In this document: piece by piece, positions 51,441-64,000 of the stretch
Position numbering within the stretch: position 1 is the first letter of the stretch
How the letters are laid out: each line of letters begins with the position of its first letter
Source of the DNA: Cryptomeria japonica
Lineage: Eukaryota > Streptophyta > Pinopsida > Cupressales > Cupressaceae
Length of the DNA stretch: 64,000 bases
Assembly (NCBI RefSeq): GCF_030272615.1
Contig: NC_081405.1
Location: 157,965,954-158,029,953 of the forward strand
Direction: 5' to 3'
The notes under the pieces: model-generated
Seen by the model: only the letters and a program-made list of their open reading frames with translations
Database searches by the model: none
What the model was told of the DNA's origin: nothing
Program-made: the position numbers and the translations under genes

Positions 51441-52666
51441 GTTGATATGAGCATGTTGATTACTAAAATTTGACTAAGTCTGAAATTTATATGAATACTC
51501 TAAAAAATAGAATCTACATTATATCTCCTAGAGATCTAGAACCACTCTCAAATATCCTAACAATATATACATAAAATATAACTTAAAGTATAAGACAAAT
51601 AAAAAATGTGACTTATATTTAAATGTTATATTTTATGTATATATTGGAGAGAGAAAACTTTGTGCTTTCAGAGACGAAAAATTGCATGGAATGCATTTGG
51701 CGTGCACGTTATTTGGTGTGCACCAAATGTATTTTCAATTTTTTTTCCATTTGGCGCATGCCAGATTTGGTGTGGGCCAAATGTGTCACCTTGGGAAACA
51801 CTAAGCCTAAGGCTTGGATTTGCCTTGAGCATCCAACCCAAAGGCTTGGACGCTCTTCTCAGGCCTGAGACATGTTTTCCAACAAATATTGAAAATTTTC
51901 TCTTTTTTGTTCATACTCTCCGTCAGGTTTGCACATGTTTCAATGCAATAAAAAATAACACTATACAATTGTCAAGATCTCTCTTAGCTATCCAACCATA
52001 TAATTCTTTTCAAATTTTGATAATGTTAAGGTCTTCATCCATAATTTCTTTTGTTAGTGTGTTCGATTTTTGTCAAAAACCAACATGTCATATTTTAGCC
52101 ATAGATTTTGACTCGTTTATCCAATTTTGGAAAAAAAATACATTTTTTAGAAACTAGACTCCTTTCTACAATTTAAAAAAAAAATTGATTTTTGATTAGT
52201 TTTCACAAATTTTTGGGTGGAGCATGCTCAAATTTCTGTGCTTTAGGATGTGTCCACTTCAGAAATTCATAAAAATTTAAATATTAATAAAAAAAAATTA
52301 GCCAAAAAATCTGGCATAAACTTCAAAGTGTTAGATACTTTCTCACTGGAGCTATCTGCAAAATTCTAAAAAAAAGTTGACGTTTTAGGGGCACCACATT
52401 TCGTGCTATGTTATTTTTTTTTTGTTGAAAAAACAGGACCATTAAATGTGGTGCCCCTTTTTGAAACCCTTAATCTCCTCCATTTTCAAAACAAATTAGT
52501 AGTTTAGAAAGAGATTCGGAGCACTTCAACTTTTGTTCTTGTTGCATCTTCAAATTTTGAGTGTACCTATCTTCAATTTCTCATCGAAGTTCAAACTTTG
52601 TTGATTTCAGAAAAAAAGTGGCATCTTAAGACCCCTTTTTGGTCCCACATGTTTGTGCACTTACCC
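51441..52666. other. GT1 right arm with subterminal motif and right inverted repeat
   Basis: No gene. ATTTGGCGTGCACGTTATTT, TTTGGTGTGCACCAAATG, TTTGGCGCATGCCAGA and TTTGGTGTGGGCCAAATG (51695-51795) match the left-end motif of GT1. The following kilobase is alignable in patches to 32600-33453 of GT2 (for example CTATCCAACCATATAATT against CTTTCTAACCATATAATT). The inverted repeat is 52634-52666, followed by ACAT. Confidence 0.75.
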
Positions 52667-52670
52667 ACAT

Positions 52671-53731
52671 AGAAATGTCTTTCTTACTCAAAATATAGGA
52701 ATGTATGTCTATTTTATCTTCTACACTCTATTCTTATTTATAAGGTCATTCTAAAAACCAAATTCTACCAAAAATTAGTATAGTTATCCCTATATCTTAT
52801 TGTTTTGATATTAGGAGTTGTTGGTATTTATGTTTCTTTCAAATACCACATTGAAAGTGTCATTATGAATATATACAATTGGCATTCATGTTTGGGACTT
52901 GGAACTATTTGCTTGTTTTCTATACAAGTACATCCATTTCCTTGAAGTTCCCATGATAATTAAGCCTAGCATGGAGCTTCAACATATTTTTTATGTTTCA
53001 CAAATGAATGGCATCTTCATGTCATCAACCAAGCAAATGCCTAGTTGTTTATGCACTTTGAATTTGTTTCCTTTTTAATGGTTGGTTGTTCATTATTATC
53101 TTTCTTCTTTCTAGGTTGTACCATATTTTGTGAGTGGTTGTATAATCCCTTGGCATGCGTTGTTAAAACACTTGATATATCTGTTTGTAATAGAAATGAA
53201 AAAGCTTGGGTTTTTTAAGAAGCTTACGTTCCTTGAGAGCTCAAGGTTGTACAAATGATGCCAATTGTTTTAGAACCTACAAGATTAGTAATGATGTCCT
53301 CTAGAATACAAAGGAAATTAACCAAATAGAATAGAGAATAGAAAAATAAACAAATTCCACACTCCAAGAAACCACCATTTTAATTTTTTATTTTGCAAAT
53401 TGAAAATTACATCTCTTTATTTTGCAAATAGAAAATTATATCTCAATAACCACCCTCCTATGATTTTTTCTATTCTCTTCTTATTCTTCACTAATTCTAA
53501 GACTAACTACTTAACAAAAATATCAACCCTCTAATTTGGTTCCTACAAGGTATGTTGAATAACAACAGTTCCAACAGTAATAATTTAGATCTAATTTTAA
53601 ATAATACATAGATTACAAGAAACAACTAGTTAAATTGAAGAATCAACTCCTAATTTTTTAGAGTTAGTTGGCAATCATAATTATTTTCTTGCATTATTCT
53701 CCCCTTATTTTAAAACTTTGAACCTCCTATT
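52671..53731. other. DNA between GT1 and GT3, no gene
   Basis: AT-rich; I see no gene or repeat boundary. It was continuous with the sequence ending at 10229 before GT1 inserted. Confidence 0.5.
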
Positions 53732-53784
53732 GGGCGTATGCATGAAGTTGTGGTACCAAAAAGGTGCCACAATTCAATTTATTT

Positions 53785-53860
53785 TGAAAAGGCCATAAGG
53801 TGTGCGCCCTATAATGTGTGTGCCCTATAAGGTGCACACATTATAGGGGGTGTGCCTTAT
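53785..53860. promoter_or_regulatory. GT3 subterminal palindromic motif, left arm
   Basis: CATAAGGTGTGCGCCCTATA, ATGTGTGTGCCCTATAAGG and TGCACACATTATAGGGGG overlap in a 65-bp cluster 150 bp upstream of the accessory ATG. The design matches that of GT1 (A/T arm, GG, GTGTGC core, CC, A/T arm), but the arms read CTATAA instead of CCAAAT. Confidence 0.6.
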
Positions 53861-54009
53861 TTTTTCTTTGAACAGAACCTATTGCTTTTGTTTTGGGCAT
53901 TAGTTTTCCTTACCAAGCCCATGTTTTGGCAATTTCCAGTGCCTTTGTGTTGTGCTTGCCCTTTGTAGAAGCAAGATATTGGGCCCTAAGTTGTCCATTT
54001 CTCATCAAA

Positions 54010-55967
54010 ATGCTGCCACGACATCAAATAGCTTGAAGAGGTATGTATTTTTGTTTCCTTATTGTCATTTTTTTATTAATTTGAAGATTAAACTAGGTTT
54101 CTTGATTGAAATTTATTTTAATTGTCAGGAATTGAGATTGCACAAGAAAATGTTGAAAACACTCAATCACCTCCTCATGAAGACCATAATGAAGAACAAG
54201 CACATCAAGAACCTCCTACAATCCCCAGATATCCCATAGGTACATAAGAAAACCTATTAGGGCAAATAGAAAAAACCCAGGAAAGAGCTTGAAGATTTAA
54301 TCACAAGGCTAAATGATCCCACTGGAACAAACTCCCATAGGACAAACCTTGTGAATTCTCTGCAATCTATTGTATCTCACATACAATCAATGAGTGGGAA
54401 AATCAATTATTGGTCCAATAAAAAGGAAGAACAAAAACAATTTTATGCTGACAAATTATCATATGCGATAGTGAAGAAAAAGAAAATTAACATTTATTTG
54501 ACTTGTGTTCCCTTTTTATCGATCCCCGAATGAATCAACCTTTACACCTTGGATGTAGGATGTTTCCTATCCATTGGTGTTGCCATGAAGGGATTAAGAA
54601 ATTTTTGGGGGATAGGTGGTGGATGGTATTTGATCTGCCCCCATTCAATAATCACGAGGTACCCCAATACTTTTTGAGGAAACTATACGGTGAGTTTGTC
54701 CTTAATGAGATCCCAAACTATTTTGATTTTGTAGATTTCCAAGGTAGAGGTGGTGGCTCCTCACATGATAGAGTGGGTGAAAAATGTGACCCAAATCTCC
54801 CACCAAGACCCTTGGCCAAACCTATGGTGGAGAATGTCATTATGCCTTCCTTTGTGAAGGATAGTATTGATGTCGAAACTCTAGACTCTATTAGCTCACT
54901 CACTCAGACCCTTATACATTATGTCAGGCCTCTAGTAGAGGGTGATGTGGCTGATGCACATGATTCTTCTAGGTATCAATTTCTAGCTCTTTTTTGCTGA
55001 TCTTGTGGTTCTCTTTGCACTTATGATCCTAATAGCAGTAAGCATGCACGCGCACGAGTGCAGATTGCTGCAGAGAACATTGTCATGACAAAATCCTTGC
55101 TGGATGAAACATTTAGCATTGATACCCAGGTGAATTTCATTACAAGCTCATTTCATTATTTTTATTAAATTTTATATAAATTTTTTAGAATATATCTAAA
55201 TTAGTAAATGATTATAATAATAAATCAGGGTCAAAGTGTTGACAATACTAGCAACATTCTCGCATCACTCTTTTTCATGACTTCGTCAACTCCACAAGTA
55301 TACAACGAGTGAAGAAATATAATTATTATATGTGAATAGTTGAAACTTATGTGAATGATTTTCTAATTACTCATTTTGGATGTCAAATAGTTTGATGATG
55401 GAGCTTCAACATCAACACCTCACAGTGTAGCTCATCGAGAATATTTCACCTAGATAAGCAATTTATTGTTTAATGTTGTTATTAAATAATATAGATAGTT
55501 TTAGTGATTGATCAATATACTTTGTTTAATTTTTAGATGTTGACATCAGAGACTCCTCCTATTGTTTGCATGATAATGGAGCACGGTCTTGTTGCTGAAG
55601 TAGCAAGTTCAGTTGCTTTGATAGAAGTACGAGACATATTAGTAAATTTAGCATTACATTTGTTATCCTAATAATATATTATTGAAAATTTTAACGATAC
55701 TTATGTTTAGTTTAATTTATATTGTGATGCCTACATGAGGGGCTTGTCACTCCAGATCATGAAAGTGCACCTATTGTGGATGAGCATCGTGATTATTTGT
55801 ATGCGGTAAGTGACTATTCTATTATATCTCATTATAAAATTGAATTTATGTATATGTTAACATCATTATTTTTATTGTATCAGGTGGATTTTAAAAAAAG
55901 TCTGGAGAGGAGGTTGAGTGGGCACACTCGAAAGACACCTGCATCATATACATCTCCATCTCCCTAA
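54010..55967 (+). pseudogene. GT3 accessory gene, six exons, in-frame stops
   Basis: The exon model is 54010-54040, 54129-55129, 55229-55297, 55537-55626, 55740-55805 (acceptor tentative) and 55884-55967 (TAA). Exon 3 is 69 bp as in GT1. Exon 2 has PPHEDHNEEQAHQE-like acidic text, a coiled coil, FPIHWCCHEGIKKF, RWWMVFDLPPFNNHEV, FVLNEIPNYFDF, RGGGSSHDR, ISSLTQTLIHYV and a C.SCGSLCTYDPNSSKHA cluster. Stops lie in exon 1 and three or more places in exon 2. The last exon is basic with TPASYTSPSP at the end. Function is unknown, inferred transposition helper. Confidence 0.65.
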
Positions 55968-56035
55968 TAAGCAAAGATATCTCATGATCTATTTACTTCC
56001 CCTAGAGGGAAATGACTAGAGTAGGGTCTTATTTT

Positions 56036-56251
56036 GTATACCTATATGGCAATTTTGAACATATGTTTGGTATTACAAATACACGACATTCTATGTCCAT
56101 ATGGCTTTTGGCAAGCCTATTTGACTTTAATAGATGTTATGTTGTATGCCTATATGACAATTTTGAATATATGTTTTGTTTTACAAATATGTGACATTCA
56201 ATATCCATATATCTTTTGGCAAGCCTATTTGACTTTATTGGATATATTTGA
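56036..56251. repeat. 108-bp tandem duplication downstream of the accessory gene
   Basis: GTATACCTATATGGCAATTT at 56036 and GTATGCCTATATGACAATTT at 56144 begin two copies. Both run through GGCAAGCCTATTTGACTTTA. Confidence 0.8.
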
Positions 56252-56274
56252 TACTTTTATCGGTATATAATGTT

Positions 56275-56799
56275 GTATGGATTTATAGCTTTTTGGTTAA
56301 TAAAAATCATTTATCATGGTTATCCATAATTGCAGTACAAATGATTAAATGAATAATTGCACAAAATTCACTATTAATTTAGCTTTGAACCTAAATATGC
56401 GTCTCTAATCCAAGACACAAGCTTACATGGATAAACACAAATTCAATTGTTATAGTCCAAATATGACTAGAGGCATTCTCCAACATTCACATTAATACAA
56501 ACCACAATTTAAGAGTAAATTTTAAATGTCATACAAGGTTTGTCGATTTTCATATTCAAATAACCCTACTCATGAGAGTGAAACAAAATTTAATAATATA
56601 TAAGGAAAACATGGAAAGAACCAAAATTAGACAATGTAAGACACCATTGTACCAATACCCATTCTAAAAAAATTGTATAGCCCATACACTTCTATTCATC
56701 TAATGCATACCCTAATAGAGCTACTTTAGATGAATCCCAACAATTAATAATACTTAATAGTATTTAGGTCTACTAATCTAATGCATACCCTAATACAAT
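56275..56799. other. AT-rich spacer before the GT3 satellite
   Basis: No gene. CATCTAATGCATACCCTAAT-type phrases recur near 56698 and 56775. Confidence 0.4.
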
Positions 56800-59700
56800 G
56801 TCATAACATGACCCTATAGGATCAGACGGCTTGTGTGTATGTCTCATGAGCGCTAAGAAATGCATCACCTAAGTTTGACAACTTTTCACGTTTTGAGCAC
56901 TTAAATACGATGGCCGGTAGGGTGTGGCCCAGATTGATCAGACAAGTTGGAGAGCAAAATGAAAGATTTTCGGTGCCATGACGAGCGGATTGAAAGTTAG
57001 GGTGTTGTGCAACTTTTCATTGAACTCATATGATGCTTTTTGTCACAACCGAGAAAGTGTTGCCAAGAAAAAATGGATCCAAGTCTTCTAAAATCATGAG
57101 AGGTTTTTGTAGAGTGTCGTAACACTACCCCATGGGATAGATGACTCTTTCGTATGTCTCACAGGTGCCAGGAAACGCATCACCAAAGTTTGACAACTTT
57201 TCGCACTTTGAGCACTTAAGTGTGATGGATGGTAGGGTGTGGCCCGAATCGATCGGACGAGTTGGAGAGAAAAATGAAAGCTTGCCTAGCGTAAACCCAA
57301 CCACCTAGATGCGTATGAGGTAATGGTTCAGTGCAACTTTTAATATAGTCATGTGATGCTTTTTCTCACAATCGAGAAAGTGTCACCACAAGAAATTGGA
57401 TCTAAGTCTACCAAAATCGAGAGAGGTTTTTGTAGAGGGTCGTAACATGACCTTGTAGTTTCAGACATCTCATTTGTATGTCTCATGGGCACCAAGAAAA
57501 GCATCGTGGAATATTGATAACTTTGAGCACTTTGAACACTTAAGTGAGTTTGCTGCTAGGGTGTGGCCCAGATCGATTGAGTGAGATCGAGAGAGGAACA
57601 AAAGCATTCCTAGCATAAACCTGACTACCCGAATGCAAATGAGTTGATGGTTCGGTGCCAGGAATAGCAGATTGAAATTTGGGGCATTTTGAAACTTTTC
57701 ATAATACCCATGTAATACTTTTTCTTGCAACTGAGAAAGTGTCGCCACAAGCAATTAGATTTGATTGTACCTAAATCAAGAGAGGTTTTTATACAGGGTC
57801 GTAAAATGAGCCTATAGGATCAGATGACTTATTCGTATGTCTCATGGGCATCGAGAAATGCATCACTGAATATTGACAACATTGAGCACCTTGAGTACCT
57901 AAGCAAGTTCGCTGCTAGGATGTGGCCCCGATCGATTGAGTGAGTTCAAGAGAGGAACAAAGCCATTTCTAGCATAAAACTAGCCACTTAGACACGTACG
58001 AGTTGATAGTTTGGTGCCACAACGAGCAGATTGAAATTTGGGGCATAGCACAACTTTTCATTATACTCATGTGATGCTTTTTTTCTCGCAACTGAGAAAG
58101 TTTTGCCACAAGCAATTGGATCTGAGTCTTCCTGAACTAAGAGAGGTTTTTCACACTTTGAGCACTTTAGGGATTTTGCTGCTAGGATGTGGCTCAGATT
58201 GATCAAGCGAGTTCAAGAGAGGAACAAAGGAAGTCCTAGAATAAACCCAACCACCCAAATGTGAGCAAGCTAATGGTTTGGTGCCATGACGAGCAAATTG
58301 AAAGATGGGGCATTGTGCAACTTTTCATTTAACTCATTTGACGCTTTTTCTCGCAACCGAGAAAGTGTCACAAAAAGAAATTGGATCCAATTCTACTTGA
58401 ATGGAGAGAGGTTTTTATAGAGTGGTATCTCATGAACCTGTAGGATTAGATGACTCATTCGTATGTCTTATGGGCATCGAGAAACACGATGCCAAATTTT
58501 AATAAGTTTTCACACTTTGAGCACTTTAGGGATTTTGCAGCTAGGATGTGGCCCGAATCAATTGAGTGACATCGAGAGAGGAATGATGGAATTCCTAGCA
58601 TAAAACTAGCCACCCACATGCAACGAGGTGAAGGTTTGGTGCCACGATGAGCAGATTGAAAGATGGGGCATTTTGCAACTTTTCAATGTACTCATCTGAT
58701 GTTTTTTCTCCCAACTAATAAAGTGTTGCCACAAGCAATTGGATGCGAGTCTACCAAACCAAGAGAGGTTATTTTAGAGTGAAATCTCATGACCCCGTAG
58801 GATCAAATGGATCATTCATATGTCTTATGGACATCGAGAAAATCGATGCCAAATTTTGACAATTTTTCACTCTTTGAGCACTTTAAGGATTTCGCTGCTA
58901 GGATGTGGGCCCCGGATTGATCGAGTGAGTTCAAGAGAGGAATGAAGGAATTCCAAGCATAAAATTGGCCACCTAGACACATAAAATCTGACGGTTTAGT
59001 GCCACGACGAGCGGATTGAAAGATGGGGCATTGTGCAACTTTTCATCAAACTCATCTGACGCTTTTTCTTGCAACTGAGAAAGTGTTGCCAAAAGAAATT
59101 GGATCCGATTCTACCTGAACTGAGATTTTTTTAAGAGTGGCATCTCATGACCACGTAGGATCAGATGACTTGTTCATATGTCTTACGGGTGCCAAGAAAT
59201 GTGATGCTGAATTTTGACAATTTTTACACTTTGAGCGCTTTAGGTTTTTCACTAAGCTAGGATGTGGACCAGATCGATTGAGCAAGTTTGAGAGAGGAAA
59301 AAAAGCATTTCTAGCATAAACCTGACCACTTGGATGCATACGAGCTGATGGTTTGGTGCCATGATGATCAGATTGAAAGATGGGGCATTGTGCAACTTTT
59401 CATTAAACTCATCTGACACTTTTTCTCGCAACCGAGAAAGTGTCACCTCAAGCAATTGGATCTGATTCTACCTAAACCAAGAGAGGTTTTTTTAGAGTGG
59501 CATCTCATGACCCCATAGGGTTAGATGAATCATTTGTATATCTTACGAGCATCCAGAAACGTGATGTCAAATCTTGATAATTTTTCACACTTTGAGCACT
59601 TTAGGGATTTCACTACTAGGATGTGACTCAGATCAATCGAGCGAGATTGAGAGAGAAACAAAGGAATTCCTAGCATAAAATCATCCACCCAGATGTGTAT

Positions 59701-60670
59701 GAGCTAATGGTTTAGTGCCACGATGAGTGGATTGAAAGATAGGGCATTTTGCAACTTTTCATTGTACTCATCTGACGCTTTTTCTCGCAACCGAGAAAGT
59801 GTCGCCACAAGCAATTGGATCCAAGTCTACCAAAATTGAGAGATGTTTTTTTAGTGGCATCTCACACTCCTAAAGGATTAGATGACTCATTCGTATGTCT
59901 TATAGGCATCAAGAAATACGATATCGAATTTTGACATTTTTCACACTTTGAGCACTTTAGGGATTTTGTTGCTAGGATGTGGCCTGGATTGATCGAGGGA
60001 GTTCAAGAGAGGAATGAAGGAATTCCTAGCATAAAACTAGCCACTTAGATACGTACGAGCTTACAGTTTGGTGCCATAGCGAGCAGATTGAAAGATGGGG
60101 CATTGTGCAGCTTTTCTTTAAACTCATCTAATGCTTTTTCTCGCAACCGAGAAAGTGTCACCACAAGCAATTGGATCTGTCTACTCGAACCGAGAGAGGT
60201 TTTTTTAGAGTGACATCTCATAACTGTATAGGATCAGATTAATTTTTTGTATGTCTTATAGGTGCTGAGAAACTCGATGCCTAATATTGATAATTTTTCA
60301 CACTTTGAGAACTTTAGGGATTTTGCTACTAGGATGTGGCCCGGATTGATCGAGGGAGTTTGAGAGAGAAACGAAGGAATTACTAGCATAAAACCAACCA
60401 CCTATATGTGTATGAGCTGAATATTTGGTACCACGACAAGTGAATTGAAATATGGGGCATTGTGCAACTTTTCATTGTACTCATCTGACGCTTTTTCTCG
60501 CAATCGAGAAAGTGTCGCCACAAGAAATTGGATCCAAGTCTACCAAAACTGAGAGATTTTTTAGAGTGGAATCTCACAACCCCATAGGATCAGATGACTC
60601 ATTCATATGTCTTACAAGCATTAAGAAATGCAATGCCAAATTTTGACAATTTTTCACACTTTGAGCAATT
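56800..60670. repeat. GT3 358-bp satellite array, about twelve units
   Basis: The TTTGACAATTTTTCACACTT element recurs near 56871, 57186, 57509, 57866, 58147, 58493, 58850, 59209, 59567, 59926, 60281 and 60638. Most spacings are 355-359, with shorter early units. Same orientation as GT1. The units have their own diagnostic words (GCAACCGAGAAAGTGTC, GATTGAAAGATGGGGCA) absent from GT1, so the arrays have homogenised separately. Confidence 0.92.
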
Positions 60671-60895
60671 GACAACAAATGAGCAATTTTTACATTTTTA
60701 CTGTATTGGCTGAAAACTTTAGAAAATGATCCCATATGATTTCTAATGGTCCACAATGAAATTATTTACATAAAATAACACAAAACAAGACTAAAAATAA
60801 AATTATGATATTGCGATGCCTCGAGTATTCAAAAATACAAGTCATATGTACATATATCCAAATATGATTGAGATTACAATTTTTTGCATTTACAT

Positions 60896-63800
60896 TTAAT
60901 ACAATGAACCTTCTGGATATGCTCTACTCTTTATCATGTCTAGTATTTCCTCATGGTCAGGCTCAAAAACCTTCTATAGGTTCTTGTTTAATGGTCTATC
61001 CCTATATTTGATCAATTGAACATTTGATGCTACAACAAGGTTAGAATAATGAAGAGTCTTCCTATGTGGCTCAAAGTCCTCAAACAACCACAAATTAGAT
61101 TTCTTCACTAGGTACCTTCTAAGCCATGTACCAGTAACAACCACTGATCCTATGGGGTACTCAATATTTTCTCTGTCTACCACGAGGCCATCCAATTTTT
61201 GTTTTGCCTCCACACAATGACACATATAATAATTTGTTCCTTCTTCATTGTCTTCAGCTACAATAACTGCATAAACAAGCCCTGCGATGATAACGTGAGA
61301 TGAATTTAGAAAACAACTAAGGTAAAATATTGAACTAAAATATTTTGCATGTGGATAATTTACCCGGTTGGACTAAATCTGACACACGGTCAAAGTCAAC
61401 TGATTCTTCCATCTGTGTGAGTTGTAGTGCACTCGGAGGTTGATATGTCTCAAGTGGTTTTAGAGGCCTCATATACCATTCATCCACCCACTCCTTTGAC
61501 TCACACTCATTACAGGAAACATATCTACATGAAGAACAATAACATGACATATGTTGTGCATGGATAGTCGATGAACCTGCATTAGAGATTTGGAAAGAGT
61601 TAGCTCACTCGATCCTATCAATGTACAACAATCTTCAAATTTTTCAATGTTAGTATCATCTACCAACCAAAAAAATATGTGAACTGAAGACTTACCTTCA
61701 TTACCTGGACCCATTGTAGCATTGCACCACTAAACAATTAATTTTGCATCTTTCAAGTTTGCATTCTCTTAGTACTTTAACTCTTCTCATGCTAAAACTC
61801 TTTTAATACATGCTCCCCCTTTCCATGCCCAGCCTCAGAGAAATTCCACATATGTTGAACACTAGTCAACTTATGTATCCTACTCAACCAATAAAACATC
61901 TAAGAGTTCTTGAATTGTGATGCACAATTATCTAGCCATATGATATGTTGACAAAATGATATGCTTGGCTAGCCAAATCATCATAGAAATGTGAAAAAAA
62001 CCTTGCACAAACTTTGTAGAGTGTGAGTGATCATCACTAATGTAAAAATGGTACTCCCTCAATATCTTCATGTCCTCTTCCATACCATCATGTGCATGAA
62101 TGAATACTATATGCATAAATATAGCAGCCTGTGTGGAGTTGTAAAATTGCGATTGCACCTTGTTCTATGGATGTAGTGTGTAGTTCTATGCAAAGTCAAT
62201 AACTGAAACGATTGTATCAAGTGGAAATGTGTCCTTGTATAACTTAAATTGTGAGTCCAACCAACGAGATTGGTGGTTATGCCTTGCATACTCATACACT
62301 ACATTCTCATGAAAGATGTCCATAAATTGATACACTGGAATCTTGTCACTAACCAATTCACACCTTTTTGCTTCTTTGCCATCTTTTAGCATGTAGTCCG
62401 TTGTCTTATATTTTCCAAATTCCACTAATTCATTACCAATTTCATGTGTACTATCCATATGTTGAAAAATTTATAAATTTTGCAATCCAACACAATGAAC
62501 ACATGTGCCATCCAAGCAACACTTATTGTTATATAGTTGACCATCCACTCTTTCACATAAGATGGGAGATATGAATTCCCTTGAAGTTGTTGGTGGACCA
62601 TTTATGTTGCATTCCTACAAAACATTGTTAGCATGCAAACCTATACATATGTGTCGATAAACATCAAAATGGTTAGAAAATTCAATATGTACTCTACAAC
62701 AACAAGTTGTGCGTGTGTGATTTATTTTGACATAAAAAAGATTTACCATTTCAAAGAATCTTTGGCTAATTTTAATTTCAGGATACATACATTGAAACTT
62801 GGCAAAAAATTGTGTTTGAGTCATATCCACAAAATGTTTCGGATGTGGATCATGGATTTTACTACCAATCCTCCTTCTTATAACATCTCTTTGATTAGGA
62901 GAAACTCTTGTGTTATTCTCCAAAAATCTTCAATTAGGGATCTCAAGGCTTCAACAATTGCTTTATCTTTCTGCTATAATCTATCAGAGAATGCCCATAA
63001 CTCATTATTATATGGATCCACCACTCTTTGTCTCCTCCCCATAGCTCTCATTAGAGTTTGTCTACTTATCTTTAACTGTTTACTTTTATTTCTAATGAGG
63101 CAAGCTTTCTTAGTTTGAGTGCTTACAATTGTTGATGTAATGACATGTTATGTGGCATTACTATATTTTTTGAGTGAGTTAGAACCCACAGTATCATATG
63201 CATTCATCAAATTCTTCACAATATCTTTTTCGCTTGATTCAATTGATGTTCTTAACCTAAGGATCTTCATTATGGGCCTAAATTTCAGATTTCTCATCAT
63301 TTCAACAAATAGTTGACATCTTCTTGTCTCATTTAAAGGCTCAAAAAATATTTTCCATATCCGGTTGGCATGTCTTTGACAAGTACGCTTCAAAATCTTG
63401 TCAACCATTGGTTTCAAAATGTTAGCATCAGTATTAATCAAATACTTAGGCTTTCTATGAAAAACTCTAGGAGGTGTTCTCAAACTTTGAGATCCCTCAA
63501 CATTAGGAATATCAACATTAGGGATATATGGCATACCTTCAACTGGAGATGAAAATGATGGCATAACTTGAAATTGAGGTGTACAAGATGGTGTAACTCC
63601 AACACTTGATGTCAATCATGATGTACTTGCAACGCCAAATATCATAGAGGGAGTGCATTCAATATGAGATATTGTAGATGCCAATCATGTGCAAATAAGA
63701 GATGGTGTGCCTTCAACTTGAGATGTAAGAGATAGTGTGCCTTCAACTTGAATTGTGGTAGATGACATGCTCTTAACCTCAGGATTCAATTATCTCATTG

Positions 63801-64000
63801 CATGAAGGTTTTGCATATGTTGCCTTTGTGTGGACAATTCTATCTCTCTTAGATTGGATGGATATTTTATGTTCCTCTTCAATTGACACCTCTTCTTCAA
63901 TGGTATTCAATTTCCTTGCTTCATGAAGTTGCCTCATTCATTCTCTTATTTTGCATTCTTTGCTTCGTGCTCTTCTGGTGTTACATTTTTTTATCATTTC
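60896..64000 (-). pseudogene. GT3 transposase-like gene, N-terminus at window edge
   Basis: The TAA is at 60896. It has the clearest version of many blocks: FHRKPKYLINTDANIL, CQLFVEMMRNLKF, RVSPNQRDVIRRRIG, FYVKINHTRTTCCC, MDSTHEIGNELVEFGKYKT, the candidate first Asp in TIVSVIDFAENY, REYHFYISDD, and a Zn-like CYCSSCRYVSCNEC then KEWVDEW. The C-terminal domain is TGTWLRRYLVKKSNLWLFED. A 16-bp deletion between CATG repeats (near 61824) removes the DGAAA codons after GHGKGEH and shifts the frame. A frameshift also lies near 61990. Introns are conserved (one with GTAAGT donor near 61690). The first few codons are probably beyond 64000. Confidence 0.75.

Larger units (their letters stand above)
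53732..64000 (+). mobile_element. GT3: giant two-gene DNA transposon, right end outside window
   Basis: The left end GGGCGTATGCATGAAG, then GTACCAAAAAGGTGCC, aligns to GT1. The accessory gene (plus), satellite array and transposase gene (minus) follow in the same order and orientation as GT1. The purine arm and right inverted repeat are not in the window. Flank before the left end is TATT, which should recur after the right end. Confidence 0.8.

Noticed and set aside
49430-51454. Very long Ser/Leu/Pro-rich ORFs on the minus strand (up to 674 codons)
   Set aside because: They translate a purine tract; all three frames stay open because the repeat lacks stop codons. No start context, no domain, and one frame crosses an LTR edge.

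Overview
This is repeat-dense nuclear DNA from a plant with a large genome. The evidence is spliced transposon genes with GT-AG introns, Ty1/copia-type LTR elements primed by initiator Met-tRNA, satellite arrays, long purine tracts and TA/GA microsatellites. A gymnosperm or similarly large genome is my guess; the sequence alone does not prove it. I found no host housekeeping gene, tRNA or rRNA.

The main content is three copies of one giant (about 14 kb) two-gene DNA transposon, here called GT1, GT2 and GT3. GT1 spans 10234-52666 and is swollen to 42 kb by later insertions. GT2 spans 19314-33453 and lies inside an LTR element that itself lies inside GT1. GT3 starts at 53732 and runs off the window. 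They share one layout: a terminal inverted repeat beginning GGGTAAGTGCAC (diverged in some copies); a plus-strand multi-exon accessory gene; an array of 358-bp satellite units; a convergent minus-strand transposase gene with introns; then, where the right arm is visible (GT1 and GT2), a purine (GA) rich arm and the right inverted repeat. GT1 is flanked by ACAT on both sides, and excising GT2 with one copy of a 4-bp duplication restores the reading frame it broke. Each copy has its own short palindrome-like motif near its ends, and the same motif sits upstream of the start of both genes in GT2 and GT1. This suggests a self-regulating binding site that has changed together with its protein.

Two pol-less LTR retrotransposons complete the nest. 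LTR-A (13414-34864, minus strand) inserted into the GT1 satellite array and was then split by GT2. LTR-B (42828-49494, plus strand) inserted into the GA tract of GT1. They have different LTRs but share a primer site, a coiled-coil gag with four zinc knuckles, a second large ORF of unknown function and an identical polypurine tract. Neither shows protease, integrase or reverse transcriptase. The order of events is GT1, then LTR-A, then GT2; LTR-B is later than GT1.

The left 10 kb holds a broken gene fragment at the edge, a 201-bp tandem repeat, a 0.9-kb TA microsatellite and a block with a repeated GGGTTTT-GGCTCCC motif; the rest is AT-rich and featureless to my eye. All the transposon genes carry stops, frameshifts or lost catalytic residues, so these copies look dead.
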